Shown here: one piece after another, positions 33,270-43,798 of the stretch
How the letters are laid out: every line of letters starts with the position of its first letter
How positions within the stretch are numbered: the first letter of the stretch is position 1
Assembly (NCBI GenBank): GCA_013368315.1
Contig: JAACJM010000103.1
Coordinates: forward strand, 62,001-126,000
Origin: Tetrapyrgos nigripes
Taxonomy: Eukaryota; Basidiomycota; Agaricomycetes; Agaricales; Campanellaceae
Reading direction: 5' to 3'
DNA: 64,000 nt
Program-made: the position numbers and the translations under genes
The notes under the pieces: model-generated
The model's database searches: none
Seen by the model: only the letters and a program-made list of their open reading frames with translations
What the model was told of the DNA's origin: nothing

Positions 33270-33882
33270 ATTTGTTTACTACACACCACAGCTTATGAAC
33301 ATTATTGTATCTAGTAGAAATACTAGAAAGAAATTAGAATTTCAGGTGTAGCTAATTCTATTGGTGTAGTAAAAGTGTAGTAGATACATGATGAATTAAA
33401 CAAAGAAGACTTGTATGTAGGAGGTTCAGAATCCAAACTGTCTACACTCCTACACCTCCTACAATCCTGCTACATGATTGCGGTTTTGCTGATGAGGCTA
33501 TGTAAGTATATTTTCATTGCTACCTCAGTAAATAAGATACTTACCTGAATGCATAGTACATCTAGTATGTACAAGTTTATCCAAGCACGTAAGTAATTGC
33601 AAAACCTGCAGAGCCTGACAAAGTGTGAGCCAAACACACCTAGGTATCAATATGATATACATTACAATATACATACATACTTATATTTTACATGGAAGTC
33701 ATATGAAGCATTTGGGTATATATGCATTGACAGTCATGGTGGTTTGAGTCAAATAATGACACATCACTAGCACGTGGGAATTACTAAATTTGGTGATTTA
33801 CATAAGTGATCAGTTGGTCGGTCAGCCAGGCCTTTAAAAAAATTGACCCTATGTCTTTAAGAAAAACCCTGGGCCCCCCTTG

Positions 33883-35802
33883 GGCAGAACTTTCTCAGAT
33901 ATTTGACCCAGGTGTTTCATGAGGCTCGGATGGACTAGGTACAAGGGAAAATAGAGTACTTTGCCTTTTCACTGGGATTTGGTACCTAAGCTAAATGATT
34001 TCCACCCCAGCTCAAAATAATATTTTATCCGAAACCTAACCTCATGGAGTCCATACGACACCCTGAGACACAGTAATTATATAAAATCCTGGGTTGTACC
34101 TTAGAAGCTAGTTTATAAAAATCATTGGATAATCTTAAGGTTATCTTTTTATAAAACCACTGCCAACTAACCTACCAGCTGACTAAAGCACTGGCCTGAG
34201 AGTGATGGACCTTGGTCCATAGCTCTCCAAGGCTCCTCAGCTCAGCTGTAGACTGTAATGTGGCTTGGATGGCTACTTTCCAGATCAAGCATCCTTAGTC
34301 ATTAAGTATCATTTGGCAGTCATACAGGGTCAGGGACAGATATTTTGATTCACACAATATCTACAAATATATCTAGGAGTAGCATAGGCCCTAATCTTCA
34401 GCCAGCAACCTCCAGTCTCTTCATCGTCTGCCTCAAACCACTCCTGGTTCTGGAAGAGTCAGCTCATCCCATGTTCCTCCTCACATGAGTTTAATGAGGC
34501 CAGGAGCAGCAGTGGAAACTGTTGCCATGGGTACACCATGTCATACATGATGTATAGATGTTGGACCTTGTACACTGGACACTAAGCATTGGAAAGTCAG
34601 CCAAGCAAATGTAAAGAGGAGGACAAACAACACATGAAAAGACACACCCATGACTGTTATGACCTGCAGTGCCTGCACACATTCATAGACCAGGTTTGTT
34701 GCATCTGGGTCCGATGAGGGAAAGACCATCAGAGGTCTACATATCAAAAAAGTCAGTATAAAAAGCCAAGAGACAGGAAAAGAAACCAACTCAAAGAAAA
34801 GAGAAAGAAAAAAACAGAGAAAGGGACAGCTCACCACTCCCCTGTGCCCACTCCTCATAACCCATTCCCACAACATCTGTACCAGTCTCCAGGCCATGCA
34901 ATCCATCACTAACCCTGCTCCTTCTCCTGCTTCATCAACACCCCTTGATTAGTTCCCCCCAAACATGACAGTTCCAGCAAGCGAGGGACGGCAAGGGCTG
35001 ATTGAAAGAGGGAAAGGGGATTCAATAGTTGTTCTAAAGAGAGTTAAAACCAGCAGGTGGAGGTATGAGCTATGGAGGTATGAGATGTGGAGTACTAGGA
35101 CGCACCATAAGAGTTGACAGCTATGTATGGCCAAGTGTTCCAAATGAGGCAGTATTTTTCAATGGGAGAAGTCACCTATACATATAGCTGTCTGTTGTTG
35201 TCCTCTATGGATGCAAAAAAAAAGCTCGGGAGTGGATGCCCAAGGGATGCACTGGCAGTTCAATGATGATGATGTGTCATCAAATTACCATTGAATTACT
35301 GTCGAACAGTATTCCCATGCATTTCCTGGGCGCTTAGCATGCCATCTTGGTCTTTGCTTTGACTCATGTTGTATCTACAGAGTCTTTTCAACCTCAGAGA
35401 GCTTCGGGATAGGTCCAGAATACGTATTAGTACTGCATAAATATTTCTTGTTGCTATCTGCTGAGTGATATGCAATATAATTGCGAATTAATCCACAACA
35501 GTCATAAAATGGTCAATAACAGTCATAAAATGGTCAATAACAGTCATAAAATGGTCAATAACAGTCATAAAATGGTCAATAACAGACATTCGTCTTGAAT
35601 TCAAGGTATGATGTAGTGGTCTTAAAATCACTGAAAAATGGCGAAATGCTTGGTATAACATATAAAAGAATGATTGGAAGGTATCCAGCCATATTATGAG
35701 CATCTAAGATTGATAGAGCCTTAAAAGCAACTTTTGGATGCAAAACTGCAAAAAAGTGATAATCCAAAGACTCGAAAGCATACCTGAATATATTGACACT
35801 TA
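33883..35802. other. Unassigned 1.9 kb between element A and the Tc1-like element F
   Basis: The - strand ORF 34,541-34,909 is hydrophobic without a known motif; candidate splice sites around it suggest it may be a relic. Contains the 21-bp tandem repeat at 35,497. No TIR pair was found. Confidence 0.35.
35497..35580. repeat. Tandem repeat, 4 x 21 bp
   Basis: Four perfect copies of AACAGTCATAAAATGGTCAAT followed by a partial fifth (AACAG). Confidence 0.97.
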
Positions 35803-35946
35803 CAGCTATTTGCATAATTCATGACACCTGTCCGATCTGTGTGCCCATTGAGTAGATAGAAAAAGAAAAAGCCTAAAAATAAACTTTGCCAATTTTTTGT
35901 GGGTGATGCGCCATCCCAAAGCTTCTCTTCGCTGTCCACCACCATG
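35803..35946 (+). repeat. Left TIR of element F, including the transposase ATG
   Basis: 144 bp, nearly identical in inverted orientation to 39,569-39,709. It carries CCACCACCATG at its inner end. Confidence 0.92.
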
Positions 35947-36994
35947 GTCGCTTGTGAAAGGATCTTCAATGACATCAAGCTTGCTGCTATATGTCTTTAT
36001 GAGAATGGTCTTCTTGATCTGGATGATATTCTAGCCTGTGTTGGCTTTTCTAGAAGAACTTTCTTCCATGCACTTCGTTTATGGCGACGTGAAGGCATTG
36101 TCTCAAAGTGCAAGTCATATCATGTAGGCTGTCCACACGCTCTCAACATGGAGGACCATCAATATCTTCTCGCACTTGTCAACCACAATCTGGAGTGGTT
36201 TCTAGATGAACTATGTGACTTGATGGATGAAAACTGGCACATTGCTATCCACTTCACCACTATCCATAGAGAACTTGAATGCGCCAGCATATCTGTCAAG
36301 GACCTGCAGATCATTGCACAAGAGCAGAACCCAGACTGTTGAGCAGACTACTGTAGCACAGTTGCCAGATTCCGACCCGAACAACTTATTTTCCTTGATG
36401 AGACATCCAAAGACAAAAGGGACGAGCTAGAAAAGGTGTTAGGGCTTGTCAGCAAGGGGTTTTTGTCCAGGGAAAGCATCTGACTGCAACTGGAGCACTT
36501 ACACTGGAGGACAGAATGATGTCAGCTACAGTGGTACAGGATTCAATGATGAGGGAATTGTTCCTGCAGTTCTTGGAAGGCTCTGTGGTGTGTATATGCT
36601 CTTTTACACCTGCATCTATACATTTACTTTTATACAGCTCCCTAAATGCTTGCCATTTCCAGGTCCCAAGAGTCTCCTTATTATGGATAATGCCAAGATT
36701 CACCATGGTGGTGGTATTCATGAGCTTTGTGATTGTTATGGTTTGCTTGTTTTTACACAGTTCCCCTGTGCTATTCATATATCTTTTCCTAGGCATCCAT
36801 GTGGTCTATCTTCCACCATATTTGCCTGACTACAATCCAAGTGAAGAAGCTTTCTCAAAAGTCAAGGCCTTCATACATTGTGAATGGCTCTATTTCTCTA
36901 CTTCAAAGGCTCTTCTGTATAACATGCAGCTAGTGATGGACATTATCACCCCTGAAGATGCAGAAGGTTATTTCAGGCATGCATGTTACTTGTA
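35944..36994 (+). pseudogene. Tc1-like DDE transposase of element F, decayed
   Basis: From ATG 35944 (good context ACCACCATGG): a helix-turn-helix N-terminus (KLAAICLYENGLL, then VGFSRRTFFHALRLWRREG), then the catalytic core in pieces: EQLIFLDETSKD (first Asp), KSLLIMDNAKIHHG (second Asp), VVYLPPYLPDYNPSEEAF (Glu). A TGA at 36,340 replaces a conserved Arg position (CGA to TGA). One or two introns or frame breaks lie in the core, near 36,590-36,790. Confidence 0.8.
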
Positions 36995-37164
36995 ATTCTA
37001 CACCTTTGATTACAGAACTTTGGTTGTATGTGAAGAGTATTGTACATAATCTGTATGAAGCAAATGATTTGCTATGGCATGGGATAGGACAATTGCAGCT
37101 ACAAAACAGAGACAGAGTGAAGGCACAGTGTGATGATCAAGAAAAACAGTGCAAGAGGAACCAG

Positions 37165-39571
37165 CTAATCATTTTGAGGGACAGACCACTTAGCAACAGC
37201 AGCACTGAGCTGTGCAATGACATCCAGTAACAGTCCTATTGATTTGAGGTCTGCAATCTCCGTGTATTTGAAGGTGTCCGTACTGCTGTATCCCTGACTC
37301 TCAAGCATCACCAAGACTTTGTCCTTGATGTTCATCAACTTGCAAAAATCAGCCATGGACATGCTGGGACCTGGCGCCTTCATGGGAGGCAGGAGGAGTT
37401 GAGACAATTTCTCCTCAACTGCGTGAGTTGCAGCAGGAGTAGGGGCAGTGAGCTGTGGAGGACAGAAGAGCTGGGCAATTTTGGGCAAGAGTGTAAGGTT
37501 GAAGTTAGAAGAGGTAGGGGCAGGAGTGGTATTTGCATTCTTGAGTGCTTTGCATTGTTGTAATACAGAGGGTTTGCCAAGCTTTTTGGCTTCAATGATG
37601 GAGAAGAGTTTATGATTGGGAGGGGTTTTGATTGAAGTGGTCGATTCATTGGCAAGCTATAAGACAGTGTTAGAAGGGAAAGCAGTGAAGAAGGGAATGT
37701 AACACACCATTGCTGAGGCCCACACATCCAGATGTTCAAAAGTAAGAGCAACATGAATGGCCATCTCTGGGTCAACCCAACAATGTTTATCCTTATTTGC
37801 ACATGTTCTTGATGAGCACTTCCACTGTTCTTCTAGTAACTTGATGTTGTTGATGAGAGGGCACTTCTCTGGGTCAATATTGTCTGTGTTTGGTGCCTGC
37901 CAGAAAATCAACCAGACAAAAATAAGGAAACTGGTGCAGAACTCACCTTCAATTTGCTCTTCTTCTTCTTCTTCTTCTTCTTTTCTGCAGTTACTGTGTC
38001 TTCATCCAAGGTCTGAGCATTACCAGCAACATTGACATTCTCCTTCATACTCTGAGAGGAAAAGATGGTTTGAGCTTTCGTAAGACTGAATCAAAGAAAA
38101 ACATACAGAGCCATCAGTGGAACTGTTTGGCACACTGGGAGGAGCATAGGGTACAACATATACACAAGCTCACTTCTTAGCATGCTCAATGTGTCAAGAA
38201 CAGGTCAGGCTGGATACTGGTAACCTCTCAGGCCACCACACAGAGGCAATAGACGATGACAAGACAAGTAGAATAGATGGATAGTGAGTAAGCCAAAGGT
38301 AGGCCTATGTCAACATAGTACTGAGCCAAGCTGAGCAGTATGGATCTAAGGGATACAAGTGGACAGACTAGAGACCTATCTACGAAGCCCTGAAGTATAT
38401 ATGATCAAAGGGACAAAGAAACAAAGCATAGATTAATAGGTATTGATGAAAAGGAAGAACTATGGAGAAATAAAGGAACAATGGAGGAATCAAGGAGAAA
38501 CAAGGTAGAACTATGGAAAAACAAGGAAGAACTATAGAAGTGACAGGAACAAAGGAAGCAAAGCAAAGAAGAAGGAAAACAAAGAGAAACAAGATCTAGA
38601 TAAGCCAAAGTACTGGAAAGAAGACTAGAAGTAAAAGGAATGATGGAAGCAAAGCAAAGAAGAAGGAAAACAAAGAGGAGCAAGATCTGGATAAGCCAAA
38701 GTACTGGAAAGAAGACTAGAAGTGAAAAGAATGAAGGAAAACAGGGTTTGGAGATGAAGGTATGAAGAGATTCATGACACCATGAAGTCTGCATAGCTAT
38801 CCTCATTATCCAGGTTGATGGGATTGGGGGCCGTCATTCATATAGTAAAAGAGACAGTGTAGTCAGCAAGGTTGATCTTCTCAGGCTTGTAATATTTGTT
38901 GATGCGTACAAGGAGCTGAGCTGAAAAGGTTGACCATGGTTCGCTGGTGTCAACATTCCAGACAAGAGCATGGCTGGTACATGTTTCTTCAGCTCTTTGT
39001 TACTGTCAGACGCATTTGCAATGAAAAATTGTAGGTCGATAGTGAGTTTCCTGGTAGCTTCACCACAGAGTGAATTAGAATCAAAGACAGATACCACATA
39101 GATCATACCTTCCTTGAGTTGTGTTTGCTCTTGCATGGGCTGTATCTGTAGTACTGGCTGTGCCTGTTCTCTGACTTCAAACAACAAATTGAGTGTGTAG
39201 ATATAGAAAACATAATATATCACACACCTTTAGAAGTCTTTTGTGGTCCTCCCCATGATCTTTTTGGTGCAGGTTCAGGGGCTGGAGCTAGAGTGAAGAG
39301 AGTGAGTGTTTTAAATGAAGGAGCATAGACAAAAGCATATCACTCTCTGCTTGTTTTTCTCCTTGTTTTCCTTCATCTTTTCCTTCATCTCTTTCTTCTG
39401 GTGATACCTCTCTAGGATTTTATCAGCACTGGGGTCCATTGGGTCATCCAGAAGTTCTTCAAGTTCGCTGTCATGACTGTGGCTACTTGACATGTCTGAG
39501 TCGTTAGTAGAGCTTTGGGAAGAGGAATCTGACGACAGAGAGGTCAAGGAATGGTCGTTGAGGTCAGACAT
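37165..39571 (-). pseudogene. Second gene of element F, unknown function
   Basis: ATG 39571 sits at the inner end of the right TIR. It begins MSDLNDHSLTSLSSDSSS and continues with an acidic region and a Lys/Glu coiled coil (KKEMKEKMKENKEK), then LKEGMIYVVSVFDSNSL, a poly-Lys stretch (37.95 kb), KCPLINNIKLLEEQWKC and a C-terminal SMADFCKLMNIKDKVLVML. Exons are joined by several short introns that I did not resolve. No known domain; a SAM-like small helical bundle at the C-terminus is possible. Confidence 0.5.
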
Positions 39572-39709
39572 GGTGGTGGACAGTGAAGAGAAGCTTTGGG
39601 ATGGCACGTCACCCACAAAAAATTGGCAAAGTTTTTTTTTAGGTTTTTTTTTCTATCTACTCGATGGGCACACAGATTGGACAGGTTTCATGAATTATGC
39701 AAATAGCTG
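39569..39709 (-). repeat. Right TIR of element F, including the second gene's ATG
   Basis: 141 bp inverted copy of 35,803-35,946; differs by a few substitutions and by the length of A/T runs. Confidence 0.92.
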
Positions 39710-39943
39710 TAATATCAAGACCTAGAGCTGAGTCCATATACATGTAAAATCTTTATTTTGGAGCTCTGGATGTGATCCAACTGATTTATCCAAGTCAGAA
39801 AGTATCATGCACTGTGAATGATTGTTGAATTAACATCGAACTTTGGTCGAACTACTCATGTAGCCACCTTGGCTTGAGTTTTGTTTTGTGTCGGACACTA
39901 TTTAGGATACAGTAGGCACCTTGCATGCACCCGTATGTATATA

Positions 39944-41570
39944 CAGTGGGTCAAAAATTTGTCCACATGTTTCGCATTTTTGGAAAGATTGCCAATTTAA
40001 GCAATACTGAGTAGAGATATTAAAATGTGGTCAGTGATGGGCAGAAAGCCCTTGATAAACGCTACAATATTCTGTCTGTTTTGTCTTATTTGGCTTAAAA
40101 CTCATGGAGATATGACTGATTTAAAATGGTATGTCATTTGGACAATTTTTTGACATGCAAGTGAAAATACAGAAAGTGCTAGCTCAGTACTTGGTATGCC
40201 CTCCTTTGGCCTTCAACACAGCCTCAATCCTTCTAGGCATGCTCCTGATCAATTTCTGACAATCTTCTTCTGTGATTTCATCCCACTTTTCAGCTGCTCT
40301 GTCCCATATTTCCCAAACTCCAGAGGGTGCTGTGTCATATCCATTGAGCTTGTGTTTGAGGGTTGTCCAGAGGTGTTCAATGGGGTTCAGGTCAGGAGAT
40401 TGAGCAGGCCAGCTCATGCAATGGATGTTGTTGTCTTCAAACCACTTGGTGGCCAGTTTTGACTTGTGTTTAGGATCATTGTCTTGCTGAAAAATGGCCA
40501 CCTCTGGATCAACACCCAAAATATCCATGCTCTCCAGAAGGTTGTTCTCCAAAATGTCCACATACTGCTCTGCATTCATCCTGCCCTCCACCTCTGCCAT
40601 GTTTCCAACTCCTTCCCACCCCATACATCCCCACACCATGATATTTCCTCCTCCAAATTTGACTGTTTCCACCACATTTCTCTCTCCCAAGGATTCACCC
40701 TTCCTCCCCCACACATACTGCTGTCCATCTGACCCATATCGATTGATTTTAGTCTCATCTGACCAAATAACCCTTTTCCAGTCATCCACAGTCCAGTTTC
40801 TGTACTTCTGTGCAAAGTTTAAACGAGCCTTCCTGTGAGCTGCAGTGAGTTTGGGCTTCTTCTTCGTTTTAGATGTGTCCACATCATGCCTGAGAAGGGA
40901 ATTTCGAATGGTTTGGGTGGAGACAGGTTGGTCAAGGAGGGGATTGATGTTTCTGGCCACTTCTGTAGCATTTTCAGCTTTGCCAGTGTTGATTTGTTGG
41001 ATAGCAGCACGTTCATCAGTGGTAGACAGCTTTCTAGGACGCCCTGCTTGATGGTTCTCCTTGTCAGGATACATCTCTTTGGCCAGAGAAGCAATCTTTG
41101 ACTTGGATACCCCAGTTTTAGCAGAGATTTCCCTGGATGAAGCAGAAGTTTGGAGGAGAGAGAGGATATTGTCTTTCTGGGTGGATGTGATGGGTCTCAT
41201 GATTTGATGAGGGCTATAGAACAACTGGATGCCCTTATATATGGTCCAGCTGGCAGCTATGATATCATTATGATGTAGCCATTGCATCATTGTACAACTC
41301 CACTTATGATGTCATCTATGAGACATCACATAGTTACAATACTGATTTTGAAGTGGCAACTCAAAAAATTGTCCAAATGACATACCATTTTAAATCAATC
41401 ATATCTCCATGAGTTTTGAGCCAAATAGGACAAATAAAACAGATTATTGTAGCTCTTATCAAGGGCGTTCTGCCCATCACTGACCACATTTCAATATCTC
41501 TACTCAGTATTGCTTAAATTGGCAATCTTTCCAAAAATGCGAAACATGTGGACAATTTTTTGACCCACTG
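39944..41570 (-). mobile_element. Intact Tc1-like transposon, 1.63 kb (element G)
   Basis: Ends CAGTGGGTCAAAAATTTGTC and the inverted CAGTGGGTCAAAAAATTGTC, flanked by TA (39,942-39,943; 41,571-41,572). A second inverted block (AAATGACATACCATTTTAAA-type) lies further in. It encloses one uninterrupted transposase gene. Confidence 0.95.
40184..41200 (-). CDS. Tc1 transposase (DD34E), uninterrupted
   Basis: 338 residues from ATG 41200 (MRPITSTQKDNIL), the usual length for Tc1/mariner; an in-frame ATG at 41290 would add 30 residues. The N-terminus holds paired helix-turn-helix motifs (SREISAKTGVSKSKIASLAK; ENATEVARNINPLL, then TIRNSLLRHD) with a GRPRKL hook between them. Catalytic residues: Asp in VIWSDETKINRYG, Asp in IFQQDNDPKHKS, Glu in SPDLNPIEHLW. 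I count 34 residues between the second Asp and the Glu, so DD34E. No stop or frame break was seen. It binds the element's inverted repeats and cuts and pastes at TA. Confidence 0.93.
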   Translation of the reverse strand: MRPITSTQKDNILSLLQTSASSREISAKTGVSKSKIASLAKEMYPDKENHQAGRPRKLSTTDERAAIQQINTGKAENATEVARNINPLLDQPVSTQTIRNSLLRHDVDTSKTKKKPKLTAAHRKARLNFAQKYRNWTVDDWKRVIWSDETKINRYGSDGQQYVWGRKGESLGERNVVETVKFGGGNIMVWGCMGWEGVGNMAEVEGRMNAEQYVDILENNLLESMDILGVDPEVAIFQQDNDPKHKSKLATKWFEDNNIHCMSWPAQSPDLNPIEHLWTTLKHKLNGYDTAPSGVWEIWDRAAEKWDEITEEDCQKLIRSMPRRIEAVLKAKGGHTKY

Positions 41571-41572
41571 TA

Positions 41573-42460
41573 TCTGGGGTGAATGTGCAACGATGGCACA
41601 CAGAGCAAAGAAGGGACCATGCCCGACCCTACCCCGATTGCTGTGGGAACCGATGCTAGCAACAGATTTTCCGATAGTTTTAAAGCTGAGTCTCTCCTCG
41701 AGGGTGCTCTAAGCATATCCTTGTTTGCTGGGTACAACAATAACCTCTGGATGGGCCTAGAAATGTATAGGCAGGTGCCCAAGCAGGGTAGAAATATTCC
41801 CAGGATGTGGTGCTCCTGCCCCCAGCATCCATTCGGCAAACCCAACAGTGATCTCTCTTGTATGTACCATCTAAAAATGTATGTAATTCTTTTAATAATA
41901 CAGAAGTAGGGGAATATATATGGCAGCAACAGCAGGTGAGGGCAGAAATATTCCCATGCAGGGATCAGCCTGAGCCCAAGCATAACCCAGACCAGCATGC
42001 TTTTGGCAGACCTAAAAGCAAGCTCAGTTGAGCTCATGTACCATTATTTACTTATGTACTCATGCAATTTGTACTATAATACAGTAGTAGAGCAATATAT
42101 ATGGCAGAAATGGCGCCATGGCAGGTGCAAGGCAAGTGCAAGGAGGGTGGAAATGTTCCCATGCATGGAATAATCTGAGGCCCAGGCATTTTCCAAATAA
42201 CCTGAGCTAGCTCAGCGATTTCTGAAAAATCTGATGGCAGCACGGTGCTGAGCTACACCCAGGATGGCATTTTCTGCGAGAGACCATGCTGGGTCCATGA
42301 GCTACTGCTGAAAATGGCAGGTCGCTTTATAAGACAGTCTAGTCATGTGTGGCCAAGGTTCAACCGTCGCTTTTTATAAAGGAGCTTCTAAGGTTATAAC
42401 CCCGATATTTTGTAAAACTTTTATTTAAAAAACTGTGTCCTGGCTTGCATACAAATGTCT
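41573..42460. repeat. Degenerate tandem repeats of about 150-170 bp
   Basis: Three diverged units around 41,770-42,250 share TAATACAGTAGTAGAGCAAT-type and ATATATATGGCAG cores and TTCCCATGCA-type segments. Long - strand open frames here (41,504-42,037; 42,052-42,243) are by-products of the repeats. Function is unknown. Confidence 0.55.
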
Positions 42461-42744
42461 GGCCGTGATAGACTTAATCGAGTACACTCTAAGGTGCCAA
42501 ACTTGAAGGCAGCTCGTAGTAAAGCAGAAACAACTTGGAAACAACTTTCCATTGAAACTTTGAAAACAGTGTACATAACATAAGACGGAAAGAGAAAAAC
42601 CCAAGTAACTTCAGAAAAATTTAGCATATTCAAATGAAGTAAAAGGCCAGCACAAGTACGTAGAGGTACAAAGACCCATGCTTTGGGTTACATTGCGAAC
42701 AGATTGCGATTTGTCCAAACATTATCCGATAGAGTTTCAGAAAT

Positions 42745-42864
42745 TTAGAGGTTGATAATGACAGGAACACAACCAACAGCGATGAGACCGTTCTGCGATG
42801 AACGAATCAGCATATGCGCTTCTGAGTCTCAAGTAGCAGCAAGAACTTACAAAGGTGTTATCCT
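42745..42864 (-). pseudogene. Hydrophobin 3, 3' part (end of exon 3 and exon 4)
   Basis: Exon 4 reads NGLIAVGCVPVIINL and stop (42,745-42,747), with the eighth cysteine. The intron and the last bases of exon 3 follow to the insertion point. The 3' UTR to about 42,470 is related to those of copies 1 and 2. The gene is cut by element B; the remainder is at 51,215-51,367. Confidence 0.85.
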
Positions 42865-43123
42865 CAAGGGGGGTCCAGGATTTTTCTTAAAGACATAGGG
42901 TCGATTTTATTTTTTAAACCAACCGACTGACTGATCGCTTATGTAAATCACCAAATTTAGTAATTCCCATGTGCTAGTGGCGTGTCATTATTACTGCTTT
43001 GACTCGAACCACTATGCACTATGACTGTCAATGCATATATACCCAAATGCTTTGGGGTAGCATCATATAAGTAAGATATATTGTTCTATATGACTTCCAT
43101 GTAAAATCTAGGTATGTATGTAT

Positions 43124-43524
43124 TAGTGCTGCATGTGGCTTGACCCTAAGCCGGGAGCCAAGCCAATGTATAGCCAAGCCGAGTCAAATAAACAATGAGC
43201 CGGCTCTATGTGACTCAGCTCTGACTCGCTTTGCAGCTTAAAATACATATAAAACACCCTGAAATTGTGAATTACAATCTCTTTCAGGAAACGACCCCAG
43301 CTCTAGAGCGGCGAAATAAATACAATCAAATATGAATAGTCATTCAATACAACTATAGAAAATTATGTGAATGGCTGTATTGAAATGAACATTTGTCAAC
43401 TCCATTCAGCTCAAGCCGGAGTCAATGAGTTGTTTACGGCTCGAAAGCCAAGCCACAGCTATAACATGATCAAGCCGTTAATAGCTGAGCTGGAGTGAGC
43501 CGGAGTCGAGCCAGTGCAACACTA
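43124..43524. mobile_element. 401-bp hAT-like MITE
   Basis: Ends TAGTGCTGCATGTGGCTTGA and, inverted, TAGTGTTGCACTGGCTCGAC. The 8-bp duplication GTATGTAT is seen before it (43,116-43,123) and at 50,569-50,576, after the element inserted in its last two bases. Internally rich in GAGCCGG/CCGGCTC palindromes. An 8-bp TSD with TAGTG ends fits hAT. No coding capacity. Confidence 0.88.
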
Positions 43525-43798
43525 CACACCCAAGGACCCGACCGTGATCTGCCAGGAGTCTATGGACCCACGGGCTGACCATGGTTAGCCCACGGGCAGA
43601 CCATGTTTCAAGCAACCCTGTCCACAGCTATCTGCCGAAGCTTAAGGACTGACCAGAGTCTGACGACGGTTTACTGAATAGTTCACATAGATATTCCACA
43701 TCCCACTTATGGTCACATCAGGCAATCCAGAATCATGCAGGAAATAACAATAAAAATTATTTCATTATTATAATAAACAGTGTGCATAAACCATTTGA

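Larger units (their letters stand above)
25663..33882 (+). mobile_element. Plavaka-type DNA transposon, 8.2 kb, decayed (element A)
   Basis: Ends are CAAGGGGGGTCCAGG (left) and, inverted, CAAGGGGGGCCCAGGG (right). Flanks GGTGGAAC and GGCAGAAC agree at 6 of 8 bases, consistent with an 8-bp duplication that has mutated. The same subterminal sequences bound element B (42,865-51,214), which confirms both ends. It carries a Plavaka transposase gene (+) and a divergent second gene (-), a MITE and an LTR fragment. Almost no CpG remains. Plavaka transposases belong to the KDZ group of large DNA transposons, abundant in mushrooms. Confidence 0.88.
35803..39709. mobile_element. Two-gene Tc1/mariner-like transposon with about 141-144-bp TIRs (element F)
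   Basis: Ends are CAGCTATTTGCATAATTCAT on both sides (inverted), flanked by TA (35,801-35,802 and 39,710-39,711). The inverted repeats extend through GTGGGTGA, GCCATCCCAAAGCTTCTCTT and CTGTCCACCACCATG. Two inward-pointing genes start at the inner ends of the repeats. Confidence 0.93.

Noticed and set aside
43521..43535. CACTA-type transposon start (AACACTACACACCC)
   Set aside because: The CACTA letters belong to the end of the MITE; base-exact reconstruction puts the border of element C at CACACCC with a TA duplication.
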